Below, piece by piece: positions 31,980-41,094 of a stretch of DNA of 64,000 nucleotides. Positions within the stretch are counted from its first letter, which is position 1; each line of letters starts with the position of its first letter. The translations under genes and the position numbers were made by a program. Below the pieces are notes generated by a model. The model saw nothing but the letters and a program-made list of their open reading frames with translations, was not told the origin of the DNA and did no database searches. The stretch comes from Ostrinia nubilalis (taxonomy: Eukaryota > Arthropoda > Insecta > Lepidoptera > Crambidae): the NCBI RefSeq assembly GCF_963855985.1, contig NC_087117.1, positions 191,001-255,000 on the forward strand. The letters are read 5' to 3'.

Positions 31980-33003
31980 TTAACCTTCGTATACCCGCGC
32001 CAAAAAGCATTACACATATACCCGCGCACGGTCTCTCAGACCGAAAGTTGAGCTCGTGTTTTATAGTATAATTGTGTACTATATTGTACTATAATTTGCT
32101 TTAAGTTATACGTTAAGGTATTAACTGCATAAAAAAATTAAAACATATTTTATATTTATAGATATTTTGATTTAATCAGCCTTTAAATCAGACTTAAAAT
32201 TTAAACAAAATTTTACATCAGCCTTAATTTATTAACAAAAATAAACTTTTTTTCTTTTGAAGCCTAAAAAATTACTATAAAATATAATAAATGGAAGTAT
32301 CCTTAGTAATATAAAAGAACAAAACAGTATTTATCACTAGTGGTTTCAGTGGAATAATAACCGGAATATACCATAACTGCATGCTCGTATAATGACAAAA
32401 ATACTTTTTGCATCTGACAAATCACTACAGTTGCCGCGAATACTCGCTATTATTCGGTATTCGGCATTACTCGACATTTTTTTGATATTCGTCGAATACC
32501 GAATAATAGCTAGTATTATTCGGCATTCGGCGAATAGTCGTTTAAAATAAACTTTTAGTGAACAAAAAAACTAATGAGTTAAAAATAATCATATTTTTAT
32601 TATTTTCCCTAATAAAACAATACACAATATCAATTATTATTTGTAATAGTTATGTACCTGTGCCTATCATATTCATGAAATTAACCCTCCGTGTACCAGG
32701 TGACTAAAAGTTACGTCCCGTACCAGGTGGGGGTATGACATACTCTAATAAACAAAGTGAAAAAAATTTCATAGAATTTTTTTTTAGGTGGAAATTAATA
32801 TTGATTATTTACGTATGCTTATTAGGTTTAAGAAAATCTCTGAGCTGAAAATATGTATTTTAACATTTTTATCATAAAAAACAAAAAGACACAATTTCCG
32901 TTGTTCTTGTAATTTAGGAATCAGTTTCTTATGTATAATTTATAATTAGTGCCTCTAATTATGACAACCGTTTTTATTTAACAAAGTACAAGATATTAAT
33001 GTA

Positions 33004-33395
33004 CAGTCACGGAATGAAAAGGTTCGTCAGTTTTCAAATTGATTCCTTCAACGAATCGCGAGCACATATTACCTTTTGAAACTATGTTACAGAATAATCT
33101 CGAGTTGTTTGACGATTTAACTTGTCAAGAAGATAATTATGATTGATAAACTAAAACCTTCTTGTTGGCTCAACCTGCCATTATCTATTAAATAATAAAA
33201 ACTACATTTTGTAATATTGCACTGATGGGATAGAAAAATAAACAAGCAAAACCTTATTCGTTAGCAAACGTCATATTTATTTAAATGTTAGCAGCACTGT
33301 TTCTTGCGCGGTTATGTTGGCAGGTTTGACTCTTACAGTACCTAGTGCAAGCGAAAACCGACACTAAGGTGACGAACCTTTTCATTCCGCGACTG
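33004..33395. mobile_element. Tc1/mariner-type MITE inside PB2
   Basis: TA + CAGTCACGGAATGAAAAGGT and inverted ACCTTTTCATTCCGCGACTG + TA. Terminal repeats are about 28 bp. Comparison with the other PB2 copy (GATATTTACTTATAATTTAA near 23850-23870) shows the same sequence with no insert, supporting a TA insertion. Confidence 0.85.
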
Positions 33396-33420
33396 TACTT
33401 ATAATTTAAAAGTAAATTAG

Positions 33421-33554
33421 AAACGACGACATCGTAAAGGTAGCAGGGAAGCGCTGGACGCAGGCCGCTACCAATCTATCAACATGGAAAGCATTGGGGG
33501 AGGCCTATGTTCAGCAGTGGACGTCCTATGGCTGAAATGATGATGATGATGATG
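33421..33554 (+). mobile_element. RTE 3' end inside PB2
   Basis: GACGACATCGTAAAGGTAGC, GCGCTGGACGCAGGCCGCTA, GTTCAGCAGTGGACGTCCTA and an (ATG)n tail. PB2 reading resumes at AAATTAAAAACTGG. AAATTA occurs on both sides as a probable short target duplication. Confidence 0.82.
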
Positions 33555-33865
33555 AAATTAAAAACTGGAATTACATTTATTTTAATCATTGGTTTTCAAT
33601 TTACCACAATATTCTGATGAAAGAAAATGAGTATGCTCAATGCATAAAATGGGAGCGTAACAATTTCATAAGTAGGTATGTATAACATGAAACAAATTTC
33701 TTTAACTTTATTGTTTTCTTTTCTCACAACCTTAGAAGAAATTAGAAATAATTTTAATTTTTTTATGTCGAATAGTAATGTCGAGTTATTCGACTATTCG
33801 CCAAAGTGAATGGCGAATAATCGGTATTCGACTATTCGCTATAACCACTATTCGCGGCAACTCTA

Positions 33866-34006
33866 CAAATCACCCTTCTGCTCAGAATCGGTGTTGTTCT
33901 CCTGCACTTCTAAATCATCCTCCACCTCATCACTGTCACTCTGGTCATCATAATTGGAGTCCGAATCTTCACACTCTAACAGCGCCCTCATCCTTTCTTC
34001 GTTCAT
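33866..34006 (-). pseudogene. piggyBac-like transposase N-terminus
   Basis: ATG at 34006 opens a 47-codon reading that starts MNEERMRALLECEDSDSNYD and continues as an Asp/Glu/Ser-rich tract (DQSDSDEVEDD). A strongly acidic, unstructured N-terminus with short hydrophobic start is characteristic of piggyBac-family transposases. The reading stops at 33863-33865, where a TAG is supplied by the terminal CTA of the inserted hAT. Beyond the insertion only a short open stretch remains, then stops; the DDD catalytic region is missing. It lies just inside the right-hand terminal block of PB1, the right place and strand for the first codons of its transposase. Confidence 0.72.
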
Positions 34007-34369
34007 TGTGACGACAAAAATGGCTAAAACAAATTAATAATAATAAAATACAGTAATACTTAATTGATATGAAACGCCACTAAAATATGACAATACATTT
34101 TATTGAGTAATATTGTAAAATAAAACAATAGTAACATACCTGAAGTAGTTACACGTATACCCGCGTCGGTCTCACAGACCGAATAACAGCCAAAAGTGAC
34201 ATACATACACTTGGCAGCAGCGATCGCCCAACACTAAACAATGGCTGGCCACAAATCATGAAGCTACTAAAAACCGCAAAGTCATAGAGATAATACTTTT
34301 TGAAAAAACTCCGAATTATTAGTTCGTCGGTCTGAGAGACCAACGCGCGGGTATAGGAAGGTTAAAGAG

Positions 34370-34695
34370 ATGTTAAACAAGTAAAAAATAAGTAAGTGAA
34401 ATAAGTACACACGGCCACAGTGTTAACTATCCATTTCCGTTTTTGCTCTCGCTCTTATCAAATGGTGATTCTTTGCGATAGAACGAGACGACATGACTGG
34501 CCATAGGCATAGATAGTACCTACCTACCTATGAATTTAATTTTTACTCCGAAGTAACTAAGTGTAGATGATTATTTATTTCTATTAAATAGTGTAATATA
34601 CTATATGTAGGTATAATATGTTATTTAAAAGTCAATTACAAAAGTCGAATATAAATTTTAGAATGCCAAGTAAAACAAAAAAGAAACTTAAGGTT
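34370..34695. other. Intergenic, 3' flank of the candidate last exon
   Basis: GATAGAACGAGACGACATGA and a run of CCTACCTACCTATG near 34520 are the only distinctive words. No repeat or exon was assigned. Confidence 0.3.
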
Positions 34696-34756
34696 CTTTA
34701 TTATGTAAACATATCGACAACAAAACATTTGTTTACGGCGCAGTAGTGCTTTTAGT

Positions 34757-34845
34757 TTAACTTTTCTTGGAGTCAAAAACAGAATCCAAATCAAAAACAT
34801 CACCAATACTTGAATTTGATTGCGAGGCAACTCTGGCTGTGTATC
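34757..34845 (-). CDS. Candidate last exon of a host gene (unidentified)
   Basis: On the minus strand a polypyrimidine tract and AG (CTGATTTTCTTTCAG, ending at 34846) precede a reading that begins with two codon-completing bases and gives YTARVASQSNSSIGDVFDLD, then SVFDSKKS and TAA at 34757-34759. An AATAAA lies about 55 nt downstream (34702-34697), followed by a T/G-rich segment. Acceptor, balanced hydrophilic composition, stop and poly(A) signal together look like a genuine terminal exon. The protein is not recognised. It does not join in the right phase to the THAP exon at 35359-35435: direct splicing would give about 15 unrelated residues and a stop. A middle exon is missing from the 510-bp interval, or the two exons belong to different transcripts. 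Confidence 0.5.
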
Positions 34846-35042
34846 CTGAAAGAAAATCAGAGTAAGTATGTAAGCAATAATTAATTACTTAAAATTATTA
34901 TTAAATATACAAATATTGCTGCTGCTGATCTGTTGATACCAATGCCTTACTTTTGAATAAATGGGAAAGTATGAAATTCACGATAGTAATTTATTATCTC
35001 CTCATTATTAGGGAGTAATATTATAAATTAATTCAATATATT

Positions 35043-35098
35043 AAAATCAAATCAAAATCAAAAATATTTATTCAGTTTAGACCACAAGTGGCACTTAT
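35043..35098 (-). mobile_element. Jk-D LINE 3' end
   Basis: AAATCAAATCAAAATCAAAA then ATATTTATTCAGTTTAGACC and ACAAGTGGCACTTATA. It lies in the putative intron between the two exon candidates. Confidence 0.65.
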
Positions 35099-35358
35099 AA
35101 TTTAATTAATCAGGTTGTCATGTCATGGATGAAATTACACTAAAAACTAATTAAAACAAAAAGGATGGGGAAAATATTCCATTATTCTGTGGTAACGCTA
35201 ACAAAATTAACGCGTGAATTTTTATAGACAAATGTAATTCAATATAAAAAAGTAGGGTAAAATATTCCTTTGACCTGTGGCAACACTTACAAAATACAAC
35301 CGTGATTTTTTTTGAAAATTATTATTTAATTAAAATGAATTGGAAATGTGCTACTTAC

Positions 35359-35435
35359 GGATAAAACATGATCCCATGCACTTTCTTCGTAATTCCAGTA
35401 GCATTCTTACATGTTGGAACGGCACAAGACGGCAT
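35359..35435 (-). CDS. THAP-type zinc-finger first exon
   Basis: ATG at 35435 opens MPSCAVPTCKNATG then ITKKVHGIMFYP, ending at a consensus donor (CC then GTAAGT, GT at 35358-35357). The start MPxC-x4-C-KN followed by a basic stretch and a hydrophobic MFY is the N-terminus of a THAP domain (C2CH zinc-coordinating DNA-binding fold), with C4 and C9 as the first two ligands. THAP domains run about 80-90 residues, so only the first third is here; the tryptophan, the remaining C and H ligands and the AVPTIF box should lie in later exons not seen in the window. The 5' flank (GGCCGGCGCGCGCATTG) is locally CpG-rich. It may be a host THAP gene or a domesticated or decayed THAP-bearing transposase. No stop or frame damage is seen in the exon. 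Confidence 0.62.
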
Positions 35436-35439
35436 AATT

Positions 35440-36159
35440 TAATTATAAAGTGTCAATCTGACGGATATGTAAACAATGCGCGCGCCGGCCATTGACTAAT
35501 TGCTCTAAAGTCAAATTAGTGCGATTTGGAGTAATTTATATGAATACACATTTACGCCCGTTGACGGTTTCTGGTTTGTTCCGTATTCTGAGGTACTGAA
35601 GATCTTAGAAGAAAATCCACTAAGATTGTTGGGACTCCAATTTCCTAATAAAATCGAGTAAAACCTGCAAAATCTTAATTTTAGCAAAAATTTTTTTTGC
35701 TTATTGTAGAGCCCCGTTGACACCCTTTGGGTGCGGATTACTTTGGGTAGAATTTCAGGTTTGACTAGAATTAAAAAAGTTGTGTATGAAAACTATGTCA
35801 AAAATCATGAAACATGAAAAGATCACTAAGAGCAAAGTTTGTAAGCGCCTACTAATTCATTTATTCCACCACACAAATAAATTAATCACAGAAAACAGTT
35901 CAACTTTCATAATTTCAACAACATTTTTAATTATTTCATAATTTTTACTATTCTAAAAATTACAATGAAAAGCAAATGAAACGTATCGTCCAGTTCCCGA
36001 GTTGCCCGGCGCACACGCGCGCGTCACTCACATCAAAGAGTTATTGTCAGGAGTGCGCGCGTGCAACAGATCGGTTGCGATATTGGGATAACTCACTCAT
36101 CTCAATCACTCTCTTTGAACGAAACGATAGTAGATTATCGCAAAGTAATTTTCAAACCT
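35440..36159. other. Upstream flank of the THAP exon
   Basis: It holds a CpG-rich start (GCGCGCGCCGGCC near 35478) and otherwise AT-rich DNA. A further GC-richer segment at 35990-36080 (GCCCGGCGCACACGCGCGCG) has promoter-like composition. Neither contains a convincing exon. Confidence 0.3.
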
Positions 36160-36392
36160 CGGCCGTTTGGTGTAGTGGTTCGGAACGGACTATTATGCCG
36201 AGAGGTCCCGGGTTTGATTCCCGGCCGGGCAGAAATTGAACAGATGATCAATTTCTGTGATGCGTCTGGGTGTTACTATGTATAATATGTATGTATTTAC
36301 AAAAAAAAAGTATGTTTATATCCGTTGTCTAGTACCCACAGTACAAGCTTTGCTTAGTTTGGGACTAGAAGCGTAATGTAAAATGTCTAAGG
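36160..36392 (+). mobile_element. tRNA-derived SINE-1, copy 2
   Basis: CGGCCGTTTGGTGTAGTGGT, GGTTTGATTCCCGGCCGGGC (B box with C to T), GATGCGTCTGGGTGTTAC, ATATCCGTTGTCTAGTACCC and GTTTGGGACTAGAAGCG. The layout is the same as 18856. Confidence 0.85.
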
Positions 36393-36605
36393 AAAAAAAA
36401 CCTTGAAAAATGGTGAGAATTAAATCACCACCAAAACAGATAGTTTCTTTCGCTGTGACTTTTTTAAGATATACTATCCCGAAGTGTTGGTAGAGCAAGC
36501 TATATTAGGGACCTGTACCTATAAGCATTCTGAAAAAGGCCTGTAACATACTATAATGATTTTGAATTCGAATTTCAGGAGTAAAACTTGCTATTTATAC
36601 ATAGA

Positions 36606-36733
36606 TCGTCATCATCATTTTAGACGTCCACTGCTGAACATAGGCCTCCCTCAATGATTTCCATAATGACCGGTTGGTAGGCTGCATCCAGCGGCTTCCT
36701 GCTACCTTTATGATGTCGTCTGTCCACCGTGTT
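36606..36733 (-). mobile_element. RTE 3' end
   Basis: CGTCATCATCATTTTAGACG, TGAACATAGGCCTCCCTCAA, CTGCATCCAGCGGCTTCCTG and GTCGTCTGTCCACCGTG. Minus-strand copy. Confidence 0.8.
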
Positions 36734-36943
36734 AAATATTAAAACTCAGTCAAAAGCTTCAATTTGTGTTTTAGATAGAAGCCATATTTGAGCTTCGTTT
36801 TAAAAGTTAAAATATGTAAAATGATTTCTGTAAGTAGGCTTTTAAACACCACATTTTCTGTAATAGTTTCTTTCGAGTATAGTTCCGACTTAGAGCACTT
36901 GCATAGCGTTTCTCGATACCGCCAGTAAGCGATGTTGCGGCCT

Positions 36944-37405
36944 ACTTGAGGGAGCGTTAGGCACAATACACTCAAGCACCGCTCAGTCTTAGCTAAAAGC
37001 TGCTAGATGTAGAGCCTGTGACGAGGGCATGTTCACGAGCGAAGCGGGAGCGGGTGATATGACGACAATATAAATCGGCAAAGAGATATTATAGAAATAG
37101 TATCTTTAAATCGATATTGCAACCTTTTGAGGGAGCTTTACGCCCGTATTCCCAAACATTATTATGAGATCTCACAGTGCGCGTGGACGCACACGAACCA
37201 ATCACAGAGCTTTATTCAACGCTGTGCGTTCGATTTGCTGCTTCACTTAAGCAAGCATCGTTTGTGAATACATGCGTTAGGCACAATATACTCAAACACC
37301 GCTCATTCTTAGCTAAAAGCTGCTAGATGTAGAGGTTATGACTATGTTCACAAGCGGAGCGGCAGCGGGCCACGTCAATATGAAATTAAAAAGAGATGAA
37401 AGAGA
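36944..37405 (+). repeat. Tandem duplication, unit 2 interrupted by MITE-C
   Basis: Unit 1 starts TTGAGGGAGCGTTAGGCACA and includes CTTAGCTAAAAGCTGCTAGA and GCGAAGCGGGAGCGGG. Unit 2 starts TTGAGGGAGCTTTA at 37127 and, after MITE-C, continues TTAGGCACAATATACTCAAA with the same CTTAGCTAAAAGCTGCTAGA block at 37309. The unit is about 180 bp. Divergence is modest. Confidence 0.8.
37141..37276. mobile_element. MITE-C copy 3, PIF/Harbinger-like
   Basis: CGCCCGTATTCCCAAACATT and GTTTGTGAATACATGCG, flanked by TTA on both sides (37138-37140, 37277-37279). Unit 1 of the surrounding duplication shows the empty site with a single TTA. Confidence 0.85.
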
Positions 37406-37589
37406 AATACTTAGTATTAAAAAAAAAGTGTTTGTAGAGAACGCTGACGCTATAAATTAATTCACACATTTTTTAGGTTCACAATTTTTTTTATATGTGA
37501 TTTTTTTTAAATGTCATAATAAAATGACAAGATATAAAATTTCCTCAAAATCTACTTATTGCCTGCCCAACCCGTCTGGCCAGCGTTAT

Positions 37590-38010
37590 CAATTGACTTG
37601 TCGTCAAGGACATGAAACCGCTTACGAACTCGCTCCCGCTCCCGCCTATCAAAATGCAACCTCCCCGAACTAGATTCAGATCATTCAGCAGTGTTCGATG
37701 AAGGCTTTTTTTACCCGACTGCGCCAGAAGGAGGATTATTTTACAGACTGATTTATGTGACAAAGGACACTAAATTGCTTACAAACTCGCTCCCGCCCCC
37801 GCCTACCATTGTGCAACCTCCCGAACTAGACTCAGAATAATTCAGATCAATTAGAAGTGTTCGACGAAGGCTTGTTTTTTTATAGATTTTATTAAATGGG
37901 CTTGTAGTAATGGCCACAAAATCGCTTCACAATTCGCTCCCGCCCCCGCCTATCAACGTGCAGCCTCCCGAACTTTCAGATCACTCCGCGGGCTTTGTTC
38001 AAGGAGGCGT
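37590..38010 (+). repeat. Three tandem ~150-bp units with GCTCCCGC motif
   Basis: Each unit has AAxTCGCTCCCGCCCCCGCC (37625, 37783, 37931), then GTGCAACCTCCCGAACTAG or a variant, CAGATCA and GTTCGACGAAGGCTT. Spacing is about 150-158 bp. The CGAAGCGGGAGCGGG word in 36944-37405 is the same motif inverted, so the two arrays may be related. Confidence 0.72.
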
Positions 38011-38129
38011 GGAGTGGCTGCGATAGGCCCTTTGTTGTTCTTATGACTAAGTGTGCTCTATGGATTTTTTGTGCAAACATACGAAAGTTTTGTATTGAGT
38101 GGGATGACTCTAGTGAAGTCAGTTCATGT

Positions 38130-38272
38130 AAAAAACTCATAAAACTCATTTATTTTTGCAAATAGGATTTTAAAAAGCACTTTTACACGTCCCAGTATTA
38201 ACCCTACCACTGCTACGGGACAATGAATGGGCCATTGCTGAGAAGAAGCAGCGCAAGAAACTCAGTCACTGT
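38130..38272 (-). mobile_element. Jk-B LINE 3' end
   Basis: AAAAAACTCATAAAACTCAT, TTTTGCAAATAGGATTTTAA, CACTGCTACGGGACAATGAA and GAAACTCAGTCACTG. It is near consensus. Confidence 0.78.
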
Positions 38273-38324
38273 ATCTTAACGACTGGTTCTTTAAGAAAAT
38301 ATTACACTAAATAATAGGAAATTC

Positions 38325-38390
38325 ATTCGTTTGTTTTAACTTAATGATGTCCACTGCTGGACAAAGGCACCCCCCACAGATTTTCACAGG
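38325..38390 (-). mobile_element. RTE 3' end fragment
   Basis: TTCGTTTGTTTTAACTTAAT, GATGTCCACTGCTGGACAAA and GGCACCCCCCACAGATTTTC. Only the last 60 bp of the family remain. Confidence 0.6.
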
Positions 38391-38436
38391 AAGTAAAACA
38401 AATAAAGTACTTATGTAGTCAGACATTTAAGATTAG

Positions 38437-38572
38437 TTTCTTGCGCTGCTTCTTCTCAGCACTGGCCCATTTACTGACCCGAATCAGTGGTAGGGTTAAT
38501 ACTGGGACGTGTAAAAGTGCTTTTTAAAAGCCAATTTGCAAAAATAAAATGAGTTTTATGAGTGACGAAAAG
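38437..38572 (+). mobile_element. Jk-B LINE 3' end
   Basis: TTAGTTTCTTGCGCTGCTTC, TTCTCAGCACTGGCCCATTT, GGTAGGGTTAATACTGGGAC and AAATGAGTTTTATGAGTGA. Inverted relative to the copy at 38130, about 165 bp away. Confidence 0.78.
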
Positions 38573-38839
38573 TCAACTGAAAAAAACAATAATTAAAATA
38601 CATTTTGCAATACAAGATAATTTCTCTTGATGAACTAAGTTTATGTCGTCGTCGTGTTGCCTAGATAACTCAAAATTTTTATCTTCATTTGACTCTATCG
38701 TTTTTGGGAATTCGTATGCGAGTTCTAATTTGATTGCTTTGAGAATACGTCCCGGTTTGTTGTTGACACCGCGGATCTATATTTGAACGTCCTGTACGTC
38801 TCCATTGAAGGTAGGGCTGGTTACTTTAATGTAAAAAGA

Positions 38840-39060
38840 ATAGAATGGACTTTATTGAACATAGTGAACACAATTTATAAACAATAACAACGCAACACGA
38901 AGGGAAACAAAAAAATAGTGGGCCATTGCGCCAATAGGCTCCCGCTCAGCATTTAAGCTGGTCTTCCGCGGAAGCCCTTGTTGTGGCATCGCGCATCAAA
39001 AGAAACAAAACAAAACAATCAAAAACAAACAATTTAAAAAGAAATCATCATCAGGTCATT
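38840..39060 (-). mobile_element. LINE 3' end, unidentified family
   Basis: AATGGACTTTATTGAACATA, GGGCCATTGCGCCAATAGGC and AAGCTGGTCTTCCGCGGAAG look like a minus-strand LINE 3' UTR beginning with an A/T-rich tail. The family is not recognised. Confidence 0.4.
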
Positions 39061-39064
39061 CGGA

Positions 39065-40140
39065 GTCTAGTCTGCAGGAGCACGAGCACGACCCTCTCTA
39101 ATGTAGCAGAAGCAAACGGAAGATTCGGCGCGAAGGAAGAAATAGGAAATAGCTAAGTTAAATTAAAATAGGAAGTCCCTGAATCGGACACCAGCCTTTT
39201 TCGAAGAATTGAAAAGGCGATAAATTCTATTAATTCCTGCCTATCTAACGTTCCGAAAATATTATACGGACAGTGGTAGAGTCGAAAACAGTAGAGTAAT
39301 TAAAAAAAAATTCTTGAAAATTCTACATTTGCTAATGGTGAATTGAAGAGAGCCGAGCTTTAGATCTAACTAATTTCATGTTTTTGTTTTTCTTCATTCC
39401 CCACTACTAGTTTGTTGGCAGCCCTGATAGTCGGGTTTGATTTACGCGACACATTAATTGCGCGCGCGCGTATTAATATTCACTAGCCTCCGCACGTGGA
39501 TATGTCTGTTTGAAGCTGCTGTAATAATATTAGAGGCACAGAAATCGAGAATGTTCGAAATCTAGAGAATTAACTTATTCAAATTCAATTTGTTTATTTC
39601 TTCATGTTGGTATACAAAGGTAAACTCCTGCGTTTTATTCTTGCAATTTTGCTTTTTTTACTGAAAGCTGTAAAAACGTAGCAGACAAAGTTTCTTATGA
39701 TAGCTGGAGAAAATAACGTAATAACATTTAGAGTTTATTTAATGTGCTATTTGCCTTGAAGTTAGGTAATTGTAATTAGTGTCTTATGAACAGACCAAAA
39801 TTCCCGCGAGCAAAAGCTAGTTGTGTAAGTATTTCACTTCTAGAGAAACCATTATCTAATATTTCGGTAAAAATAACCAAAATTACGATATCAATCAACA
39901 GATTTAATCAAACTAAAGCGACCTATTAATTTCCCGCGTAGACCGGCGTAAGCGCACTTGCGCGGTTATTCCCGTATATCCAACGTTTGGTCGTTGACGT
40001 CACGGGCTATTAGTTTAATAACTTCTGGGATAAATTCTGAAACCGAATGAGTTTGCGTTTAGTTTAGTAAATTGGAACGGAGATATTAATTTTAGGTGTA
40101 CATCCGCAGTCTTTTCAGATGACCAGCAGCAAAATTACAT
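39065..40140. other. Intergenic, nothing recognised
   Basis: It includes a short alternating GCGCGCGCGC near 39455. No exon or defined repeat was found. Confidence 0.3.
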
Positions 40141-40141
40141 A

Positions 40142-40283
40142 GTGACTAAGTTTCTTGCGCTGCATCTTCTCAGCACTAGCCCGTTTATTGTCCCGAAGGT
40201 GGTAGGGTTAATACTGGGACATGTAAAAGTGCTTTTTGAAAGCCTACTTACATGCAAAAATAAAACGAGTTTTATGAGCTTTT
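40142..40283 (+). mobile_element. Jk-B LINE 3' end
   Basis: GTGACTAAGTTTCTTGCGCT, TCTCAGCACTAGCCCGTTTA, GGTGGTAGGGTTAATACTGG and AAAACGAGTTTTATGAGCTT. Confidence 0.78.
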
Positions 40284-40492
40284 TACATGTAAGTATTTCA
40301 AATTAAATTAAGGTAATAAAGACCTATCTAAAAGCTATCAAAATAATAAAATAAAAGGTACCAAAATGTAGAAAAAAGTATAAAAACATAATGTCGGTCA
40401 CCTAATGTGCCCACATAGTTATCTAAAACTATTTTAGCTGATTATGAACAACTTAAATTTAAACAAATAGCTAGTTCTCTAACAGTAACTTA

Positions 40493-40550
40493 TGCCCCAG
40501 TGGGATTTGAACCCGCAGCTAGCAAGCTCGCTCTAACGTCCGGTTAATTT
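40493..40550 (-). mobile_element. tRNA-like SINE or tRNA pseudogene fragment
   Basis: On the minus strand TAACCGGACGTTAGAGCGAG and CTGCGGGTTCAAATCCCACT give a recognisable B box and T arm. The 5' half does not fold as a tRNA. Confidence 0.45.
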
Positions 40551-40951
40551 TAGTTTGGTTGAGAATTTAGAAATGCATCAAGTTAGTGAAATTATATTTC
40601 TTTCATTTTTATATTTTGTGTGGTGTAAAATAGTGTTATAATTTAACTAACTTACTTAATTCAGTTTTAGAATTAATTACGTAATTATTTAGAAAGTCGC
40701 GTATATAATTCATTGCGGGGCAAATTTCCTGAAACACACGGGAAGCGTTCGCAGCTTACGGCGCCACCTGGCGGCTGAATAATGATCCGCTGTATAAAGG
40801 CGTACATGTGTGTACGTATTTACGACGTTGTAGGCCTACGGTGTAAGTAATTGATGACGCCTAATGAGGAGGCCTAAAGTGAGGTTCATTTGGCTTGAAA
40901 GTTATCTTAGTAAGTGCTTTTAGGCTTTTCTTAGCTCATTTTCTAAATTAA

Positions 40952-41087
40952 CGCCCGTATCACAAATTACTGTAAGGTCTCACAGTGCGCGTGAGCGCAC
41001 AGGGTCACACAGGAACCAATCAAGAAGCTTATTCAACACTTTGATTTTCTGCCTCACTTAAGCAAGCATCGTTTGTGAATACGGTCG
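40952..41087. mobile_element. MITE-C copy 4, PIF/Harbinger-like
   Basis: CGCCCGTATCACAAATTACT and inverted GTTTGTGAATACGGTCG with TAA on both sides (40949-40951, 41088-41090). The interior GTCTCACAGTGCGCGTGAGC matches the other copies. Confidence 0.8.
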
Positions 41088-41094
41088 TAAGACA

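Larger units (their letters stand above)
32685..33690 (-). mobile_element. piggyBac-like MITE PB2, second copy, inside hAT-3
   Basis: TTAA at 32681-32684 is followed by CCCTCCGTGTACCAGGTGAC and then TTACGTCCCGTACCAGGTGG. It continues collinear with 24178-23700 read backwards (GACACAATTTCCGTTGTTCT; GAGTATGCTCAATGCATAAA). Two later insertions interrupt it (33004-33395 and 33421-33554). Its far end is not found, so it is truncated near 33690. Confidence 0.8.
32426..33865. mobile_element. hAT element 3, TTCGGTATTCG arrays, inside PB1
   Basis: Ends TACAGTTGCCGCGAATA and, inverted, TAGAGTTGCCGCGAATA. Perfect 8-bp duplication CAAATCAC (32418-32425, 33866-33873). Subterminal arrays of ATTCGG/CGAATA words run for about 100 bp on each side. 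No transposase is seen; the interior is filled by PB2, a Tc1-type MITE and an RTE end. It split the PB1 coding start. Confidence 0.9.
31984..34361 (-). mobile_element. piggyBac-like element (PB1), broken by an hAT
   Basis: TTAA at 31980-31983 and 34362-34365 bracket inverted ends CCTTCGTATACCCGCG and CGCGGGTATAGGAAGG. A second inner block pairs TATACCCGCG with a GGTCTCTCAGACCGA palindrome (32016-32042, 34155-34183, 34327-34353). The minus strand carries the start of an acidic N-terminal ORF. Without the 1440-bp hAT the element is about 0.94 kb, far too short for a full piggyBac, so it was already a deletion derivative when the hAT landed. Confidence 0.85.
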
